Shown: piece by piece, positions 46,157-54,824 of the stretch
Layout: each line of letters begins with the position of its first letter
Numbering within the stretch: the stretch's first letter is position 1
NCBI GenBank assembly: GCA_020846745.1
Contig: JADLDI010000059.1
Coordinates: forward strand, 1-64,000
Origin: Bryobacterales bacterium
GTDB lineage: Bacteria > Acidobacteriota > Terriglobia > Bryobacterales > Bryobacteraceae
DNA: 64,000 nucleotides
Direction: 5' to 3'
The notes under the pieces: model-generated
The model's database searches: none
Seen by the model: the letters and a program-made list of their open reading frames with translations, nothing else
Told to the model about the DNA's origin: nothing
Program-made: the position numbers and the translations under genes

Positions 46157-47171
46157 GTTCTACGGCAACTCGACCGCAGCCGACACGCTCATCGACATGG
46201 CCGCCCGCGAACGCATACCGCAGACCATCCTGGTCGACGGTCCCGAAGGTGTCGGCAAAGCCACCCTCGCCCGCCGCTTTGCCACCCACCTCATGGGCCA
46301 CGCCGGCCTCATCGAAAAGGACGACCTCTCGCTCCCCGAAAACGTCGACCTCCTGGCCGAACGCGAGAAACTTGTGGCCGAAAAGCGCGCCGACGACCCG
46401 TTCGTCCTGGCCACTTTCCCCGACTTCGTCACCTTCGGTCCCGACGGTCCGCTGCGCCAGATCTCCATCCAGCAGATGCGGCTCCTCAAAGAGCGCGCTC
46501 AGTACGGTCCGCTCCAGGGCCGCTACCGCGTGTTCCTCGTCGACGGCATCGACCGCGCCAACGAACAGGCCGCCAATTCGCTCCTCAAGATCCTCGAAGA
46601 ACCGCCCCCGTACCTGATCCTCTTCCTGACGGCCGAAAACCCCTACGATCTCCTGCCGACCATCCGCTCGCGTTCCGTTTCCCTCCACCTGAACGCACTC
46701 TCCGACGACGAAATGCGAATCTTCGCCGCCACTCGCGGATTGCCCGATGCCGACCGCCGTGTCGCTTTAGCCTCCGGTTCCCCGGGCGTGGCCTTGTCCC
46801 TCGACCTCGCCGCCTACGACAAGCGCCGCGAAGCCATGCGCGCCCTGCTTGAAGCCGCCTCCGGTAAAGCGCCGTTCTCCCACTGGGCCGCCCAGGCCGA
46901 AAAGGTAGCCCTGGCCCGATCCGAGAAACTCGAAAACTACCTCAAGGTCCTCTATCTTCTTTTGGAAGACATTCTCCACCTCAGAGAAGGTCACGGCGCC
47001 ATCCGCAATATCGACATCCGCCCCGCTCTTACCCAAATCGCTCAAACGGTTTCCTTCGATTGGCTCCGCACCGCCGTCCTCAAAACCGACGGCCTCATGC
47101 GCCAACTCCGCCGCAACATCCAAAAGAGCATCGCCCTCGACGCGCTGGTTCTGGAACTAAGATCCGCTTGA
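46143..47171 (+). CDS. holB: DNA polymerase III delta prime subunit
   Basis: A 342-residue AAA+ clamp-loader protein starting with GTG. Walker A-like LVDGPEGVGKATLARRF, then SIQQMRLLKERAQYGPLQ, VFLVDGIDRANEQAANSLLK and ILEEPPPYLILFLTAEN match delta prime (IRxR after it as TIRSRS). The zinc-cysteine cluster of E. coli HolB is absent. It helps load the sliding clamp. It ends the housekeeping run; a minus-strand gene converges from the other side 25 bases later. Confidence 0.9.
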   Translation: MPFDKFYGNSTAADTLIDMAARERIPQTILVDGPEGVGKATLARRFATHLMGHAGLIEKDDLSLPENVDLLAEREKLVAEKRADDPFVLATFPDFVTFGPDGPLRQISIQQMRLLKERAQYGPLQGRYRVFLVDGIDRANEQAANSLLKILEEPPPYLILFLTAENPYDLLPTIRSRSVSLHLNALSDDEMRIFAATRGLPDADRRVALASGSPGVALSLDLAAYDKRREAMRALLEAASGKAPFSHWAAQAEKVALARSEKLENYLKVLYLLLEDILHLREGHGAIRNIDIRPALTQIAQTVSFDWLRTAVLKTDGLMRQLRRNIQKSIALDALVLELRSA

Positions 47172-47195
47172 CGTGAGATCTCCGCCCGCCGAACG

Positions 47196-47942
47196 TCAGA
47201 ACAACCGTGAAACCGAGAAACTGTAATAGGTGTTCTCCGGAATGCCGTTCAACAATGCCACCTGCCGCCGCACGCAGCTTTCGATGGTGTAGTGATTGCC
47301 TTCCAAAGCCAACGCTGCGCCGTAACGAAACACGCGGTGTCCGCTTCGGTCCCAGAAGTGCCAGGAATACGTTGTCGAAACCGTCGGCTTCAGCACAAGC
47401 CGTGTCGTCTCATGACGCCACAGAACGTGAGTACTCCACGCCTGCGGATACAGAATAGTACCTAGCCGATAAGGGGAGGAGACCAGCCGCCACGAGTCTG
47501 CTGTGACTGTTACCGGCACTCTTCTGATCCTTGACCGAAACGTCAGGTTCGCCGCCGCCAAATGATCGTTCGTTCCGCAAAAAACCGATCCAAACTCCCA
47601 GTGCTGGTATCCGATCGTCCCCGTCAACTCGTGCGTTTTCTTCACCAGCAACAGCCGGCGCTTGTATCCAATCCCCGTATGCCAGTCGGGCTTCGGCGCA
47701 CGCGTATCCGTCGTCGTGAATCCGTAAACCTGAATCGCATCTCCTTCCACCAGAACATTGTTCAGACCAACCGTCACCTTGTTCTGCCACGCCGGCCCCT
47801 CTCCGAAGGTTCCTCCTAGCGTCAACTGAAACGTTTCCGCTACTCCCGTCTGAATCGAACCGGATAAGCTTCTCTGCAGCGCCTCTGTTTGCGCCATTCC
47901 TCGCACCGCCACAAGGCAGAGAAACAGATATCTAACTCCCAT
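47196..47942 (-). CDS. Exported protein of unknown function, outer-membrane barrel-like
   Basis: About 248 residues. A signal peptide (GVRYLFLCLVAVRGMA) precedes alternating beta segments, with a final SFSVSRLF aromatic end, as in small outer-membrane barrels. No family was recognised. The upstream frame to 47987 adds 15 residues before the signal; ATG 47942 is better placed. A TAATAA hexamer lies five bases before that ATG. The gene converges with holB and is not obviously in an operon. Confidence 0.65.
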   Translation of the reverse strand: MGVRYLFLCLVAVRGMAQTEALQRSLSGSIQTGVAETFQLTLGGTFGEGPAWQNKVTVGLNNVLVEGDAIQVYGFTTTDTRAPKPDWHTGIGYKRRLLLVKKTHELTGTIGYQHWEFGSVFCGTNDHLAAANLTFRSRIRRVPVTVTADSWRLVSSPYRLGTILYPQAWSTHVLWRHETTRLVLKPTVSTTYSWHFWDRSGHRVFRYGAALALEGNHYTIESCVRRQVALLNGIPENTYYSFSVSRLF

Positions 47943-47947
47943 TGATA

Positions 47948-47953
47948 TTATTA
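47948..47953 (-). promoter_or_regulatory. -10-like hexamer TAATAA
   Basis: On the minus strand it ends five bases before the ATG at 47942, in an AT-rich patch. It would give a leaderless or near-leaderless transcript. Confidence 0.3.
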
Positions 47954-48028
47954 TCGGACGCGCCGGCCGTTTTTCGCGCTTAAACAATTGTCCGACGACC
48001 CCGGATCACGCGACGAAACGAACCCAAC

Positions 48029-50236
48029 TCAGCGTAGATGCACCGGCTGAGCGATCGCGCCGTTGCCGGCTGAGTCCCACGCCGCGAAACGAACCCATTT
48101 CTTGCCCGGCAGTTCGATCGGAATCCGGAACCGTCCTGTCCCAAGCGGCGCTCGATCCGTAGCTTTAAATAGGATGCGGTCCACCTTTTGTCCGTCCCCC
48201 CACACTACCTCTACGAAATCTAAGGGGTAGGTCCATTCCAGGTCTGCGGTCACTGCACCCGACTTCTCCACCGCCGTGTTCTTGATCAGCACCTCGCCGC
48301 TCGTCACGAAGAAGTTCCCCTTCCGCATCGCTGCCGTGATCGGCGTCCAGTCTTCATCAAACGCTGGCAGTTTGTCGACCTTGATGTAGTTCACCATCAA
48401 ATGTGGATACGTCTCGTCCTCCGGAAACTTTGCATACGTATCGCCCTCCGCCACCAGGAACTTCTCACCCGCCCAGTTGTTCATGTCGTCCATCGTCCCC
48501 AGGCACCGCACCTGACACAGCCGAGGCTCCGAAAGATCGGCCGGCAGCGATTGGAACGAAGCCCCCAGATACCGGTCCGACAGAAAGTGATCGGTCTCTC
48601 GAATCGCATCCGGGTACCCTGCCGAGCCCTTTGTCCGCGGATGCGCCTGCCACGCCAGGCCGTTCTCCAGCTTCAGCATCTCCAATTCCTCTTTGGCATT
48701 GCCCACGTGGTACACCTTGCCGTACTCCGGGTGGTTCTCGACAAACTGCTGTCCGTCCTTGCGCACATGGGTCCAATAGACCGGCTTCGGGAAAACAGTT
48801 GTATAGTGCCCGCCGAAATGAGCGTCCGGCTCCTCCCCAGGCATGATCAGGAAGTCTCTATCCGAATGCCGCCGGCTCCCGTCGAAGTACGCCTTCTGCT
48901 CCTTAAGCCGCATTGGACCGGCATCTTCCGGATGCCCATCGCCATGGAAGTCCGACATCATCGCGATGTTAATCCCTAGCGCTCGAAAAGTAGGAATCCA
49001 CGGCGGCTGGTAGTCGATCGACCCCGCATCGAGAATCTGTTCGTGGAAGTGCGTATGAAAGTGGCCGACGCCTACCTGATAACCCGGCAGCGCTTTGTAC
49101 CGGTCCCCATGCGTAAACGCGAGCACCGCGTTCTGTGCCGCCCGCGGCACTTCAGGACTTAAGTAGAAATACACAGCCATCCGTTGCCACGTGCCCGGCG
49201 GGGCGTTGTACAGCGCAAAATTCCCCATCGCGAACCCCCGCGACTGCCGCATACGCTTGTTCCACTGTTCGTCGCTATAGCCGAACGGCCGGTACATCTC
49301 CTCGCGCTCCGCCTGCCGCACACCAACCGCGAACGTATTCGCATCGTCCTTGCGGTAATACACATAGCCGAGGTTCAACTCGATCTCGCGGGCAAAGAAG
49401 AACTTATGAGGCGCCGGAAACACCGCCAACGAGCCGCCGGCCGCCTCGACCATCGCCATTCGATTGCGCGCCCGCAACGCCACCGGGTCCGTATTGGGCG
49501 ATCCGCCGAACTCATATTTCTGCCACGCCCGCGCGACATCCTGCCACAATACCCGCTTGGCATCCGAGGTGCTCAACCCTTTCAGGCCCGCCGAATACTT
49601 ATATGCCACCGATTGCTCGTCCGTCTTGGCGATCGCCTCCTGCCGCATCAGGTTTGTGCCCTTATAAACGGTGAATCGTAGCCGCCCGCTGAAGATTCCC
49701 AAACTCAGGCCGGGAAACTCCACTTCAATCCGCCCGCCGTCCGTCTTCACCTTGCAAGAGGCAGCGTTGAACGTCGCGCCGGCGCGCCTGATTTCTTCGG
49801 GCTTACGAGGCAATCCGGGATTGGTTCCGCTGCTTCCCGGAACCATGAGCGGCGCGTCCCAGAACACCTTCCACTTCTCGCGTTCGATCACGTCCTGGCT
49901 CGTTAGCCCCAATTTCGACAGAGGCTGCATCTGTTGATTCGAGATCCGCCGCACACCGCTCACCGTTTGAAACTCCGGCGTGAGGTTCTTGCCAAGAACC
50001 GCCCACGTCCCCGCTGCCTTGCGTGCCGCCAATTCCAGCACCACCGGCGTCGTGCCGTTCAACCCGAACGCCGCGCGCAGTTCCTGGCCGGGAGCGCCCG
50101 CCCACTCCAAACGCAGCGTACCGTCGGCCGCAACGGCTGTCAGTCCCGGTTGTAACCGGTATTCCGAAAGATCGCAGGCCAGGGGTTCAGCCCAAACGGC
50201 GGCTGTCAGCAGGAGCAAAGTGCAGAACGGTTTCAT
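48029..50236 (-). CDS. Large exported PHP-like metal-dependent hydrolase
   Basis: About 735 residues. A signal peptide (PFCTLLLLTAAVWA) starts it. The middle has histidine-rich metal-site signatures: VGHFHTHFHEQILDA, then MSDFHGDGHPEDAGP, then MPGEEPDAHFGGHYTT and NGLAWQAHPRTKG. These resemble the PHP-domain metal-binding motifs (HxH, D-H, E, H). The N-terminal 250 residues are beta-rich and the C-terminus has another beta domain. The substrate is unknown; phosphoester or peptide cleavage is possible. TACAAT on the minus strand lies eight bases before the ATG. It is divergent from the gene at 50320. Confidence 0.6.
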   Translation of the reverse strand: MKPFCTLLLLTAAVWAEPLACDLSEYRLQPGLTAVAADGTLRLEWAGAPGQELRAAFGLNGTTPVVLELAARKAAGTWAVLGKNLTPEFQTVSGVRRISNQQMQPLSKLGLTSQDVIEREKWKVFWDAPLMVPGSSGTNPGLPRKPEEIRRAGATFNAASCKVKTDGGRIEVEFPGLSLGIFSGRLRFTVYKGTNLMRQEAIAKTDEQSVAYKYSAGLKGLSTSDAKRVLWQDVARAWQKYEFGGSPNTDPVALRARNRMAMVEAAGGSLAVFPAPHKFFFAREIELNLGYVYYRKDDANTFAVGVRQAEREEMYRPFGYSDEQWNKRMRQSRGFAMGNFALYNAPPGTWQRMAVYFYLSPEVPRAAQNAVLAFTHGDRYKALPGYQVGVGHFHTHFHEQILDAGSIDYQPPWIPTFRALGINIAMMSDFHGDGHPEDAGPMRLKEQKAYFDGSRRHSDRDFLIMPGEEPDAHFGGHYTTVFPKPVYWTHVRKDGQQFVENHPEYGKVYHVGNAKEELEMLKLENGLAWQAHPRTKGSAGYPDAIRETDHFLSDRYLGASFQSLPADLSEPRLCQVRCLGTMDDMNNWAGEKFLVAEGDTYAKFPEDETYPHLMVNYIKVDKLPAFDEDWTPITAAMRKGNFFVTSGEVLIKNTAVEKSGAVTADLEWTYPLDFVEVVWGDGQKVDRILFKATDRAPLGTGRFRIPIELPGKKWVRFAAWDSAGNGAIAQPVHLR

Positions 50237-50244
50237 CAGGCCAG

Positions 50245-50250
50245 ATTGTA
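50245..50250 (-). promoter_or_regulatory. -10-like hexamer TACAAT for the PHP-like gene
   Basis: On the minus strand TACAAT ends eight bases before the ATG at 50236. The expected transcription start is about at the start codon. Divergent with the hexamer at 50303. Confidence 0.5.
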
Positions 50251-50302
50251 TACCCATCGCCCAAATTCACGAGCGCCAAATCCGGAATCCAGTGCCGCCC
50301 CC

Positions 50303-50308
50303 TACAAT
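50303..50308 (+). promoter_or_regulatory. -10-like hexamer TACAAT for the cobalamin adenosyltransferase gene
   Basis: CCTACAATC lies 11 bases before the GTG at 50320, so the leader would be about four bases. No B12 riboswitch fits in this short interval. Confidence 0.5.
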
Positions 50309-50319
50309 CAAAGAAAAGA

Positions 50320-50946
50320 GTGCCTGAAACCGAAAAACCCTTTAACGACCCTAAGATCGCGCTCAATCGCATCTACACCCGCCGTGGCGACCGTGGTGAA
50401 ACCTCGCTCGTCGGCGGACAGCGTGTGCCCAAGCATGCCTTACGCATCGAATGCTACGGTACCGTCGACGAACTGAACTCGTTTGTTGGAATGGCCCGCG
50501 TGTCCGCGCTCGAAACTCCGGTGCTGGCGCAGTTTGCTGCCGTTCTCCTTCGCATTCAGCACGAGCTTTTCAATTTGGGTTCCATTTTGGCAACCCTCCC
50601 CGAGGATATCCACCCGCGGCAGCCCCGTGTAACCCAAACCGACGTCGAGCAGTTGGAGCGCGAAATCGACCAGGCGAACGAAGTCCTCCCCGAACTGCGT
50701 AGCTTCGTGCTGCCGGGCGGATCGCGGCTGAACGCCGAACTCCACGCCGCCCGCACCGTTTGCCGCCGCGCCGAACGCATTGCCGTCGCGCTCGCCGCCG
50801 AGGACTCGCTGCCCGAAGACGCAATCAAATACCTGAACCGGCTCAGTGACGCCCTGTTTGTCTGGTCCCGTTGGGTGAACCACCAGTTGGGGATTCCCGA
50901 GACGCTGTGGCAACCCAACCAGTCCACCGCCGGAAAAAGCCTGTAA
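50320..50946 (+). CDS. Cob(I)alamin adenosyltransferase, PduO type
   Basis: About 208 residues. The family opening IYTRRGDRGETSLVGGQRVP binds ATP, the cobalamin-proximal RIECYGTVDELNSFVGMAR follows, then the ETPVLAQF and LPGGSRLNAELHAARTVCRRAE region with the conserved basic cluster, and YLNRLSDALFVWSRW at the end. It transfers the adenosyl group from ATP to cobalamin. The start is GTG at 50320. The frame is open to 50023, opposite the PHP-like gene, but those residues are Arg/Pro-rich shadow sequence. Confidence 0.9.
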   Translation: MPETEKPFNDPKIALNRIYTRRGDRGETSLVGGQRVPKHALRIECYGTVDELNSFVGMARVSALETPVLAQFAAVLLRIQHELFNLGSILATLPEDIHPRQPRVTQTDVEQLEREIDQANEVLPELRSFVLPGGSRLNAELHAARTVCRRAERIAVALAAEDSLPEDAIKYLNRLSDALFVWSRWVNHQLGIPETLWQPNQSTAGKSL

Positions 50947-50995
50947 GCCGCGCTTCTTCGCCCAATTCCGGCCCGGCCTATGCCCAGTGAAGTGC

Positions 50996-51001
50996 TAAAG
51001 T
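50996..51001 (+). promoter_or_regulatory. Extended -10-like TGCTAAAGT
   Basis: TAAAGT preceded by TGC lies nine bases before the ATG at 51011. A start of transcription at about the start codon is expected. Confidence 0.35.
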
Positions 51002-51010
51002 AAGCGCGAC

Positions 51011-52603
51011 ATGATTCGCAGACGAGACTTCCTGGCCACCGCGGCCGGAACATCCGGCGCCCTATGGTTGCCCCCATCGGCCCGCACCGGCACCCACACG
51101 TTCGATGTTGTTGTCTACGGTGCAACCGCCGGGGGGGTGGTGGCGGCGGTAGCCGCCTCGCGCGAAGGATTGAAGTCGGCTATCGTCGAACCGGGCCGGC
51201 ATCTCGGTGGCATGACCTCCGGCGGACTCGGTAGAACGGATCACGGCCGCAAAGAGGTCGTGGGCGGCTACTCGCTCGAGTTCTATCAACGCGTTGGCAA
51301 GAAGTACGGCGAAGACATCACCTGGTACTTCGAACCGCACATCGCCGAACAGGTGCTGCAGGACATGGTGAAGGAAGCAGGCGTCGAGGTGTTCTTCGAT
51401 CACCGTCTGCGCCAGGATAGCGGTGTCGACAAACGGCGCTCGGCTCTAACCGAAATCTTCTGCGAGAATGCCACCTCCTTCAAGGCCAAGGTCTTCATCG
51501 ATGCAAGCTACGAAGGCGACCTGTTGAAGCAGGCCGGCGTCAGCTACACACTCGGCCGCGAATCTACGGTGGTCCATGGCGAGTCGCTGGCTGGCGTACG
51601 CCCGAAAGACCGTGCGCACCAGTTCGACATCCCCGTCTCGGGACTCGACTCCAACGGCCAGTTGCTGCCCGACATCAACCCTGTCCAGCGCGGCCGATTA
51701 GGCGACGGCGACAGAAAGGTACAGGCTTATAACTTCCGCATGTGCCTTTCCTCTGACCCTCGAAACCAGGTTCCCTTTCCTCAACCACCCAATTACCAAT
51801 GGTGGCGCTACGAACTCCTCCTGCGTCACATCCACGCCTTCACCAAATACTATGGGCGTCCGCCCAAACCCAAAGGCGACCTGTTTATCTGGTCGCTCAT
51901 GCCCAATAACAAGACCGACATCAACAATCATGGCCCGGTGTCGACCGACTTCATGGGCGCTTCCTGGGACTATCCCGAAGCCACCTACGACCGCCGCGCC
52001 GAGATCTGGCAGGAGCACATCAACTACACCGCCGGCTTGTTCTTCTTCCTGGCAAATGACGAACGTGTTCCCGCCGTCATCCGCGACGAGATGAAGCAAT
52101 GGGGCTTGGCCGCCGACGAGTTCGTGGATACCAACAACTGGCCGCACCAGCTTTACGTCCGCGAAGCGCGCCGTATGGTCGGCGATTTCGTCATGACCCA
52201 GCGCGACATTCAGGTGGACCTCGCCAAACCGGACGTCATCGGCATGGGATCCTACAACTCCGACTCTCACAACGTCCAGCGGTATCTTGAGGCAGATGGC
52301 ACGGTGCAGAACGAGGGGAATATGGAGGTGCCTGTTACCCCCTACCAAATCCCCTACCGCGTCCTGCTGCCCAAGCGCAAACAGGCAACCAACCTGCTCG
52401 TCCCCGTGTGCGTCTCCTCCAGCCATGTCGTCTACTCGACACTCCGCATGGAGCCCGTTTACATGATCATGGGACAGGCTGCGGGCGTAGCGGCTCGCAT
52501 GGCGATCGGCGGCAAAGTCGATCTACACGATATCGACACCAAGGGACTTGCGGAAAAGCTCCGGTCGCAAGGCGCAATATTCGAGTGGAAGAAGCCCGCC
52601 TGA
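51011..52603 (+). CDS. Tat-exported FAD-dependent oxidoreductase (FAD_oxidored family)
   Basis: A 530-residue protein. The twin-arginine signal [20 protein letters not shown] is followed by the FAD-binding fold [20 protein letters not shown] and the ADP-side [20 protein letters not shown]. The C-terminus has [20 protein letters not shown] with the conserved flavin-contact region. The family (PF12831) oxidises unknown small molecules; many members are exported in acidobacteria and planctomycetes. It starts 64 bases after the cobalamin gene. The convergent gene at 52609 lies five bases past the stop. Confidence 0.88.
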   Translation: MIRRRDFLATAAGTSGALWLPPSARTGTHTFDVVVYGATAGGVVAAVAASREGLKSAIVEPGRHLGGMTSGGLGRTDHGRKEVVGGYSLEFYQRVGKKYGEDITWYFEPHIAEQVLQDMVKEAGVEVFFDHRLRQDSGVDKRRSALTEIFCENATSFKAKVFIDASYEGDLLKQAGVSYTLGRESTVVHGESLAGVRPKDRAHQFDIPVSGLDSNGQLLPDINPVQRGRLGDGDRKVQAYNFRMCLSSDPRNQVPFPQPPNYQWWRYELLLRHIHAFTKYYGRPPKPKGDLFIWSLMPNNKTDINNHGPVSTDFMGASWDYPEATYDRRAEIWQEHINYTAGLFFFLANDERVPAVIRDEMKQWGLAADEFVDTNNWPHQLYVREARRMVGDFVMTQRDIQVDLAKPDVIGMGSYNSDSHNVQRYLEADGTVQNEGNMEVPVTPYQIPYRVLLPKRKQATNLLVPVCVSSSHVVYSTLRMEPVYMIMGQAAGVAARMAIGGKVDLHDIDTKGLAEKLRSQGAIFEWKKPA

Positions 52604-52608
52604 CTGAT

Positions 52609-52890
52609 TCAGGTGAATTTCGCCCGGCACCCCTGGGAACAGAAGTGATAGGTATTCCCATCGCGCTGCAGGGTAAGGCTCGCTACCGGACTTGCGAACG
52701 TGCCGCACACCGAGCACTTCATCAATTCTCCGCCAAACCCGCCTTGTGGCGCGGAGCCTGGTTTGGTCGCCGCGGTATTCGTCTCGCCTTCGAATAGCTG
52801 CCCAACACCCTTCGTGATAATGCCGATGATGCCGCGCAACAGCGTGATCAGAAAGATGCTCACGACAATGTAAACGATTGCTCGGAGCAT
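52609..52890 (-). CDS. Small membrane protein with C-terminal zinc-binding finger
   Basis: A 93-residue protein. One N-terminal membrane helix (VYIVVSIFLITLLRGIIGII) is followed by a flexible linker and a treble-clef-like CSVCGTFASPVAS ... HFCSQGCRAKF with two CxxC-like pairs, suggesting one zinc ion. It resembles PP0621-type short membrane proteins. The role is unknown. It may belong to the same minus-strand group as the TPR gene at 52959, 68 bases upstream. Confidence 0.7.
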   Translation of the reverse strand: MLRAIVYIVVSIFLITLLRGIIGIITKGVGQLFEGETNTAATKPGSAPQGGFGGELMKCSVCGTFASPVASLTLQRDGNTYHFCSQGCRAKFT

Positions 52891-52958
52891 TTAGATAGCT
52901 TTCTCCACTGCTGGTGCGCGGCACCGGCGAACTCACATTCCTACCGTCGGAAGTACTA

Positions 52959-54134
52959 CTACTTCTTCTTCGTAGTTGCTTTCTTCTTGGCGTCTGCAGC
53001 CTTCTTGGCGTCCGGATTGGTGAACTCCGTCTGAACCGATCCTTCCAGCGTTTGCAGCATGCCTTTCGCCGAGTCGGCGAAAGGACCGTTCGGCTTCAGC
53101 TCGAGATACTTCTGGAACGCTTCTTTCGTTCCAGGAGGCGGAACAACTTTTCCGTCCGCAGTCGTCTGAGCTTTCGAAACCAGATAGACGCCATACTGAT
53201 ACTGAGCGTCAGCGTGATTCGGATCCGCTTCCACCGCCTTCTTAAACGCCTGACCCGCGGGCTCTAACTGGCCCTGGTTCGTCAAAACCGCCCCGAGGTT
53301 GTAGAAGTAGGTGCCCGCCTTCGGCGGATCGAGCGCCGCAGCCTTCGTTAACTCCTCCTGCGCTTCGGGGAACTTCTTCGCTTTCACCAAGGCAAGAGCA
53401 AAGTTGTTGTGGTACGCCGAATCGTCAGGCTTCAGCTCAATCGCTTTGTTCCACGCTTCTATCCCTTTAGTAAACGCCGCCTGCTGATCCGCCCCCGTCT
53501 TCGCTGCTCCTACTCCGAAATACGCTTCGGCCAGGTTGGCCCAAATCACATGTTGCTTCGGATCGGCTTCCGTTCCCTTGGTGAACTGCTCCACCGCCTG
53601 GTCGTATTGCTTCGCCTGCAGGGCAGCCATACCGCCGTTGAACGCGTCGTTCAGGGCTTTGTTCTTCGCCATCGCCGCGGCTCGTTCTTTCATCTGCTTT
53701 TCAAGAGCCGCTTTCTGCTCCGCGCTCATTTCGCGGGACATTTCCTGCGTCAACTGTCCGCTTTCAGCAGCCTTCTGCATCGCCGCCTGGCGATCCGCCT
53801 GCTGCTTCAGGTCGAAGTTGATCTCCGTGGGATCCCCTAAGCGGGTGCGAACTCCCTGCATCCGGTCGGCAGCCTGACCGTTCACCTCGCAGATGACGTT
53901 GTAGGTGCCAAGCGGCAGACCAGCGTGAAAGTATTCACCCTTCTTGTTGGTCTTAACTTTATAGTTTCCTTTAATATCCGTGCGCTCGATCTTGATCAGA
54001 GCGTCTTTCAGGGGGGCACCGTCGGGACCAGTGACCTTACCCGAGATCGCACCCGTCTGACCATACACCACGGGAGCGAACAACGCGGCGGCCATGAGCA
54101 CAGCCGACGAGCTCAGCCTACGAAAAGATAGCAT
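52959..54134 (-). CDS. Carboxypeptidase-regulatory-like domain plus TPR protein, exported
   Basis: About 391 residues. A signal peptide (SSSAVLMAAALFAPVVYG) precedes a beta domain that starts QTGAISGKVTGPDGAPLKDA, the CarboxypepD_reg-like fold. A basic, Gln/Met-rich helix follows (about 115-160). Residues 165-360 are TPR units (ALNDAFNGGMAALQAKQYDQ, AIELKPDDSAYHNNFALALV, VEADPNHADAQYQYGVYLVS). The tail is lysine-rich. ATG 54134 has GGAGG nine bases upstream; the frame to 54179 is upstream of it. It may be a periplasmic scaffold or chaperone. Confidence 0.78.
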   Translation of the reverse strand: MLSFRRLSSSAVLMAAALFAPVVYGQTGAISGKVTGPDGAPLKDALIKIERTDIKGNYKVKTNKKGEYFHAGLPLGTYNVICEVNGQAADRMQGVRTRLGDPTEINFDLKQQADRQAAMQKAAESGQLTQEMSREMSAEQKAALEKQMKERAAAMAKNKALNDAFNGGMAALQAKQYDQAVEQFTKGTEADPKQHVIWANLAEAYFGVGAAKTGADQQAAFTKGIEAWNKAIELKPDDSAYHNNFALALVKAKKFPEAQEELTKAAALDPPKAGTYFYNLGAVLTNQGQLEPAGQAFKKAVEADPNHADAQYQYGVYLVSKAQTTADGKVVPPPGTKEAFQKYLELKPNGPFADSAKGMLQTLEGSVQTEFTNPDAKKAADAKKKATTKKK

Positions 54135-54246
54135 TGAAAGGGACCTCCACAGGATCCGGATTGCCTTCTCCAGAATCATACTACGAGGCGGTTTGATCCT
54201 GCGTTACAGCAGAACACGCGAATACTGGCCGAAACGGCTAAAATCC

Positions 54247-54675
54247 TTACGCTTCGACGAGCGTTTCCGTCGCCGGAGCCGCTACAGACGGAGAACTCGG
54301 AGCGGTAGTCTGAACAGCAAGACGGCGGGCACGAATCGAATCGCGCTGAAAACCGAACCTCTTTAACTTATTGTAGAGAGTCGTGCGGTCGATTGCGAGG
54401 ATGCGCGACGCCTTTGACAAGTTGAATCGCACCTGATCCAGGACGCGTTCGATGTGCTGGCGTTCCACCTCCTCCAGCGTCGGCAGCACTTCTTCGATAG
54501 CACGCGTCCCCGCCAGATCGGCAATCACCAGGTCGTAGCCCGCGTTACGCACGGCACTCGCCACCGCCGGATTCGTCGGAGCCACCGTAACCTGATAGCC
54601 TTGCTGTTCCAGCATCGAAGACAAAGTTTGACCGGAGCCGGTATCTGCAAGGATAAGTACGTTCTTTGGCTGCAT
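54247..54675 (-). CDS. Half-receiver plus Fis-type DNA-binding protein
   Basis: A 142-residue protein. Residues 1-57 resemble the first half of a receiver domain (NVLILADTGSGQTLSSMLEQ, then YDLVIADLAG with an Asp in the phospho-acceptor position). The second half of the receiver and the AAA+ ATPase are missing. Residues 64-110 form the NtrC-type Fis helix-turn-helix (LEEVERQHIERVL, LSKASRILAIDRTTLYNKLK). The last 30 residues are Ala/Pro-rich. Possibly it regulates nearby genes. GGAGG lies upstream of the ATG. Confidence 0.72.
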   Translation of the reverse strand: MQPKNVLILADTGSGQTLSSMLEQQGYQVTVAPTNPAVASAVRNAGYDLVIADLAGTRAIEEVLPTLEEVERQHIERVLDQVRFNLSKASRILAIDRTTLYNKLKRFGFQRDSIRARRLAVQTTAPSSPSVAAPATETLVEA

Positions 54676-54780
54676 GGCAACCCTCCAGGCATAACAATAA
54701 CACGAATTCAGATTGTTCTATCGGAAATTACGACTGAGAAACGCCACTCTCCCCGCGAAAGATACTGTTCCCCCAAGCTG

Positions 54781-54809
54781 CGTTTAGTGAAATCAGATCA
54801 CCGTTTAGT
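54781..54809 (-). promoter_or_regulatory. Direct repeat of ACTAAACG, 21 bases apart, upstream of the Fis-type gene
   Basis: Read on the minus strand, ACTAAACG occurs at 54802-54809 and 54781-54788, two helical turns apart on the same face. It lies in the 149-base interval between the ATP-grasp-like gene and the Fis-type gene. It could be an operator for a dimeric regulator, possibly the Fis-type protein itself. Confidence 0.3.
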
Positions 54810-54824
54810 CAAACAGAACAGACG

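Noticed and set aside
50023-50319. N-terminal extension of the cobalamin adenosyltransferase
   Set aside because: The extension is opposite the PHP-like gene, is Arg/Pro-rich and precedes a GTG that begins the normal family length.
50237-50319. Cobalamin riboswitch upstream of the adenosyltransferase gene
   Set aside because: The divergent interval is only 83 bases and holds two -10-like hexamers, too short for a B12 riboswitch (about 200 bases).
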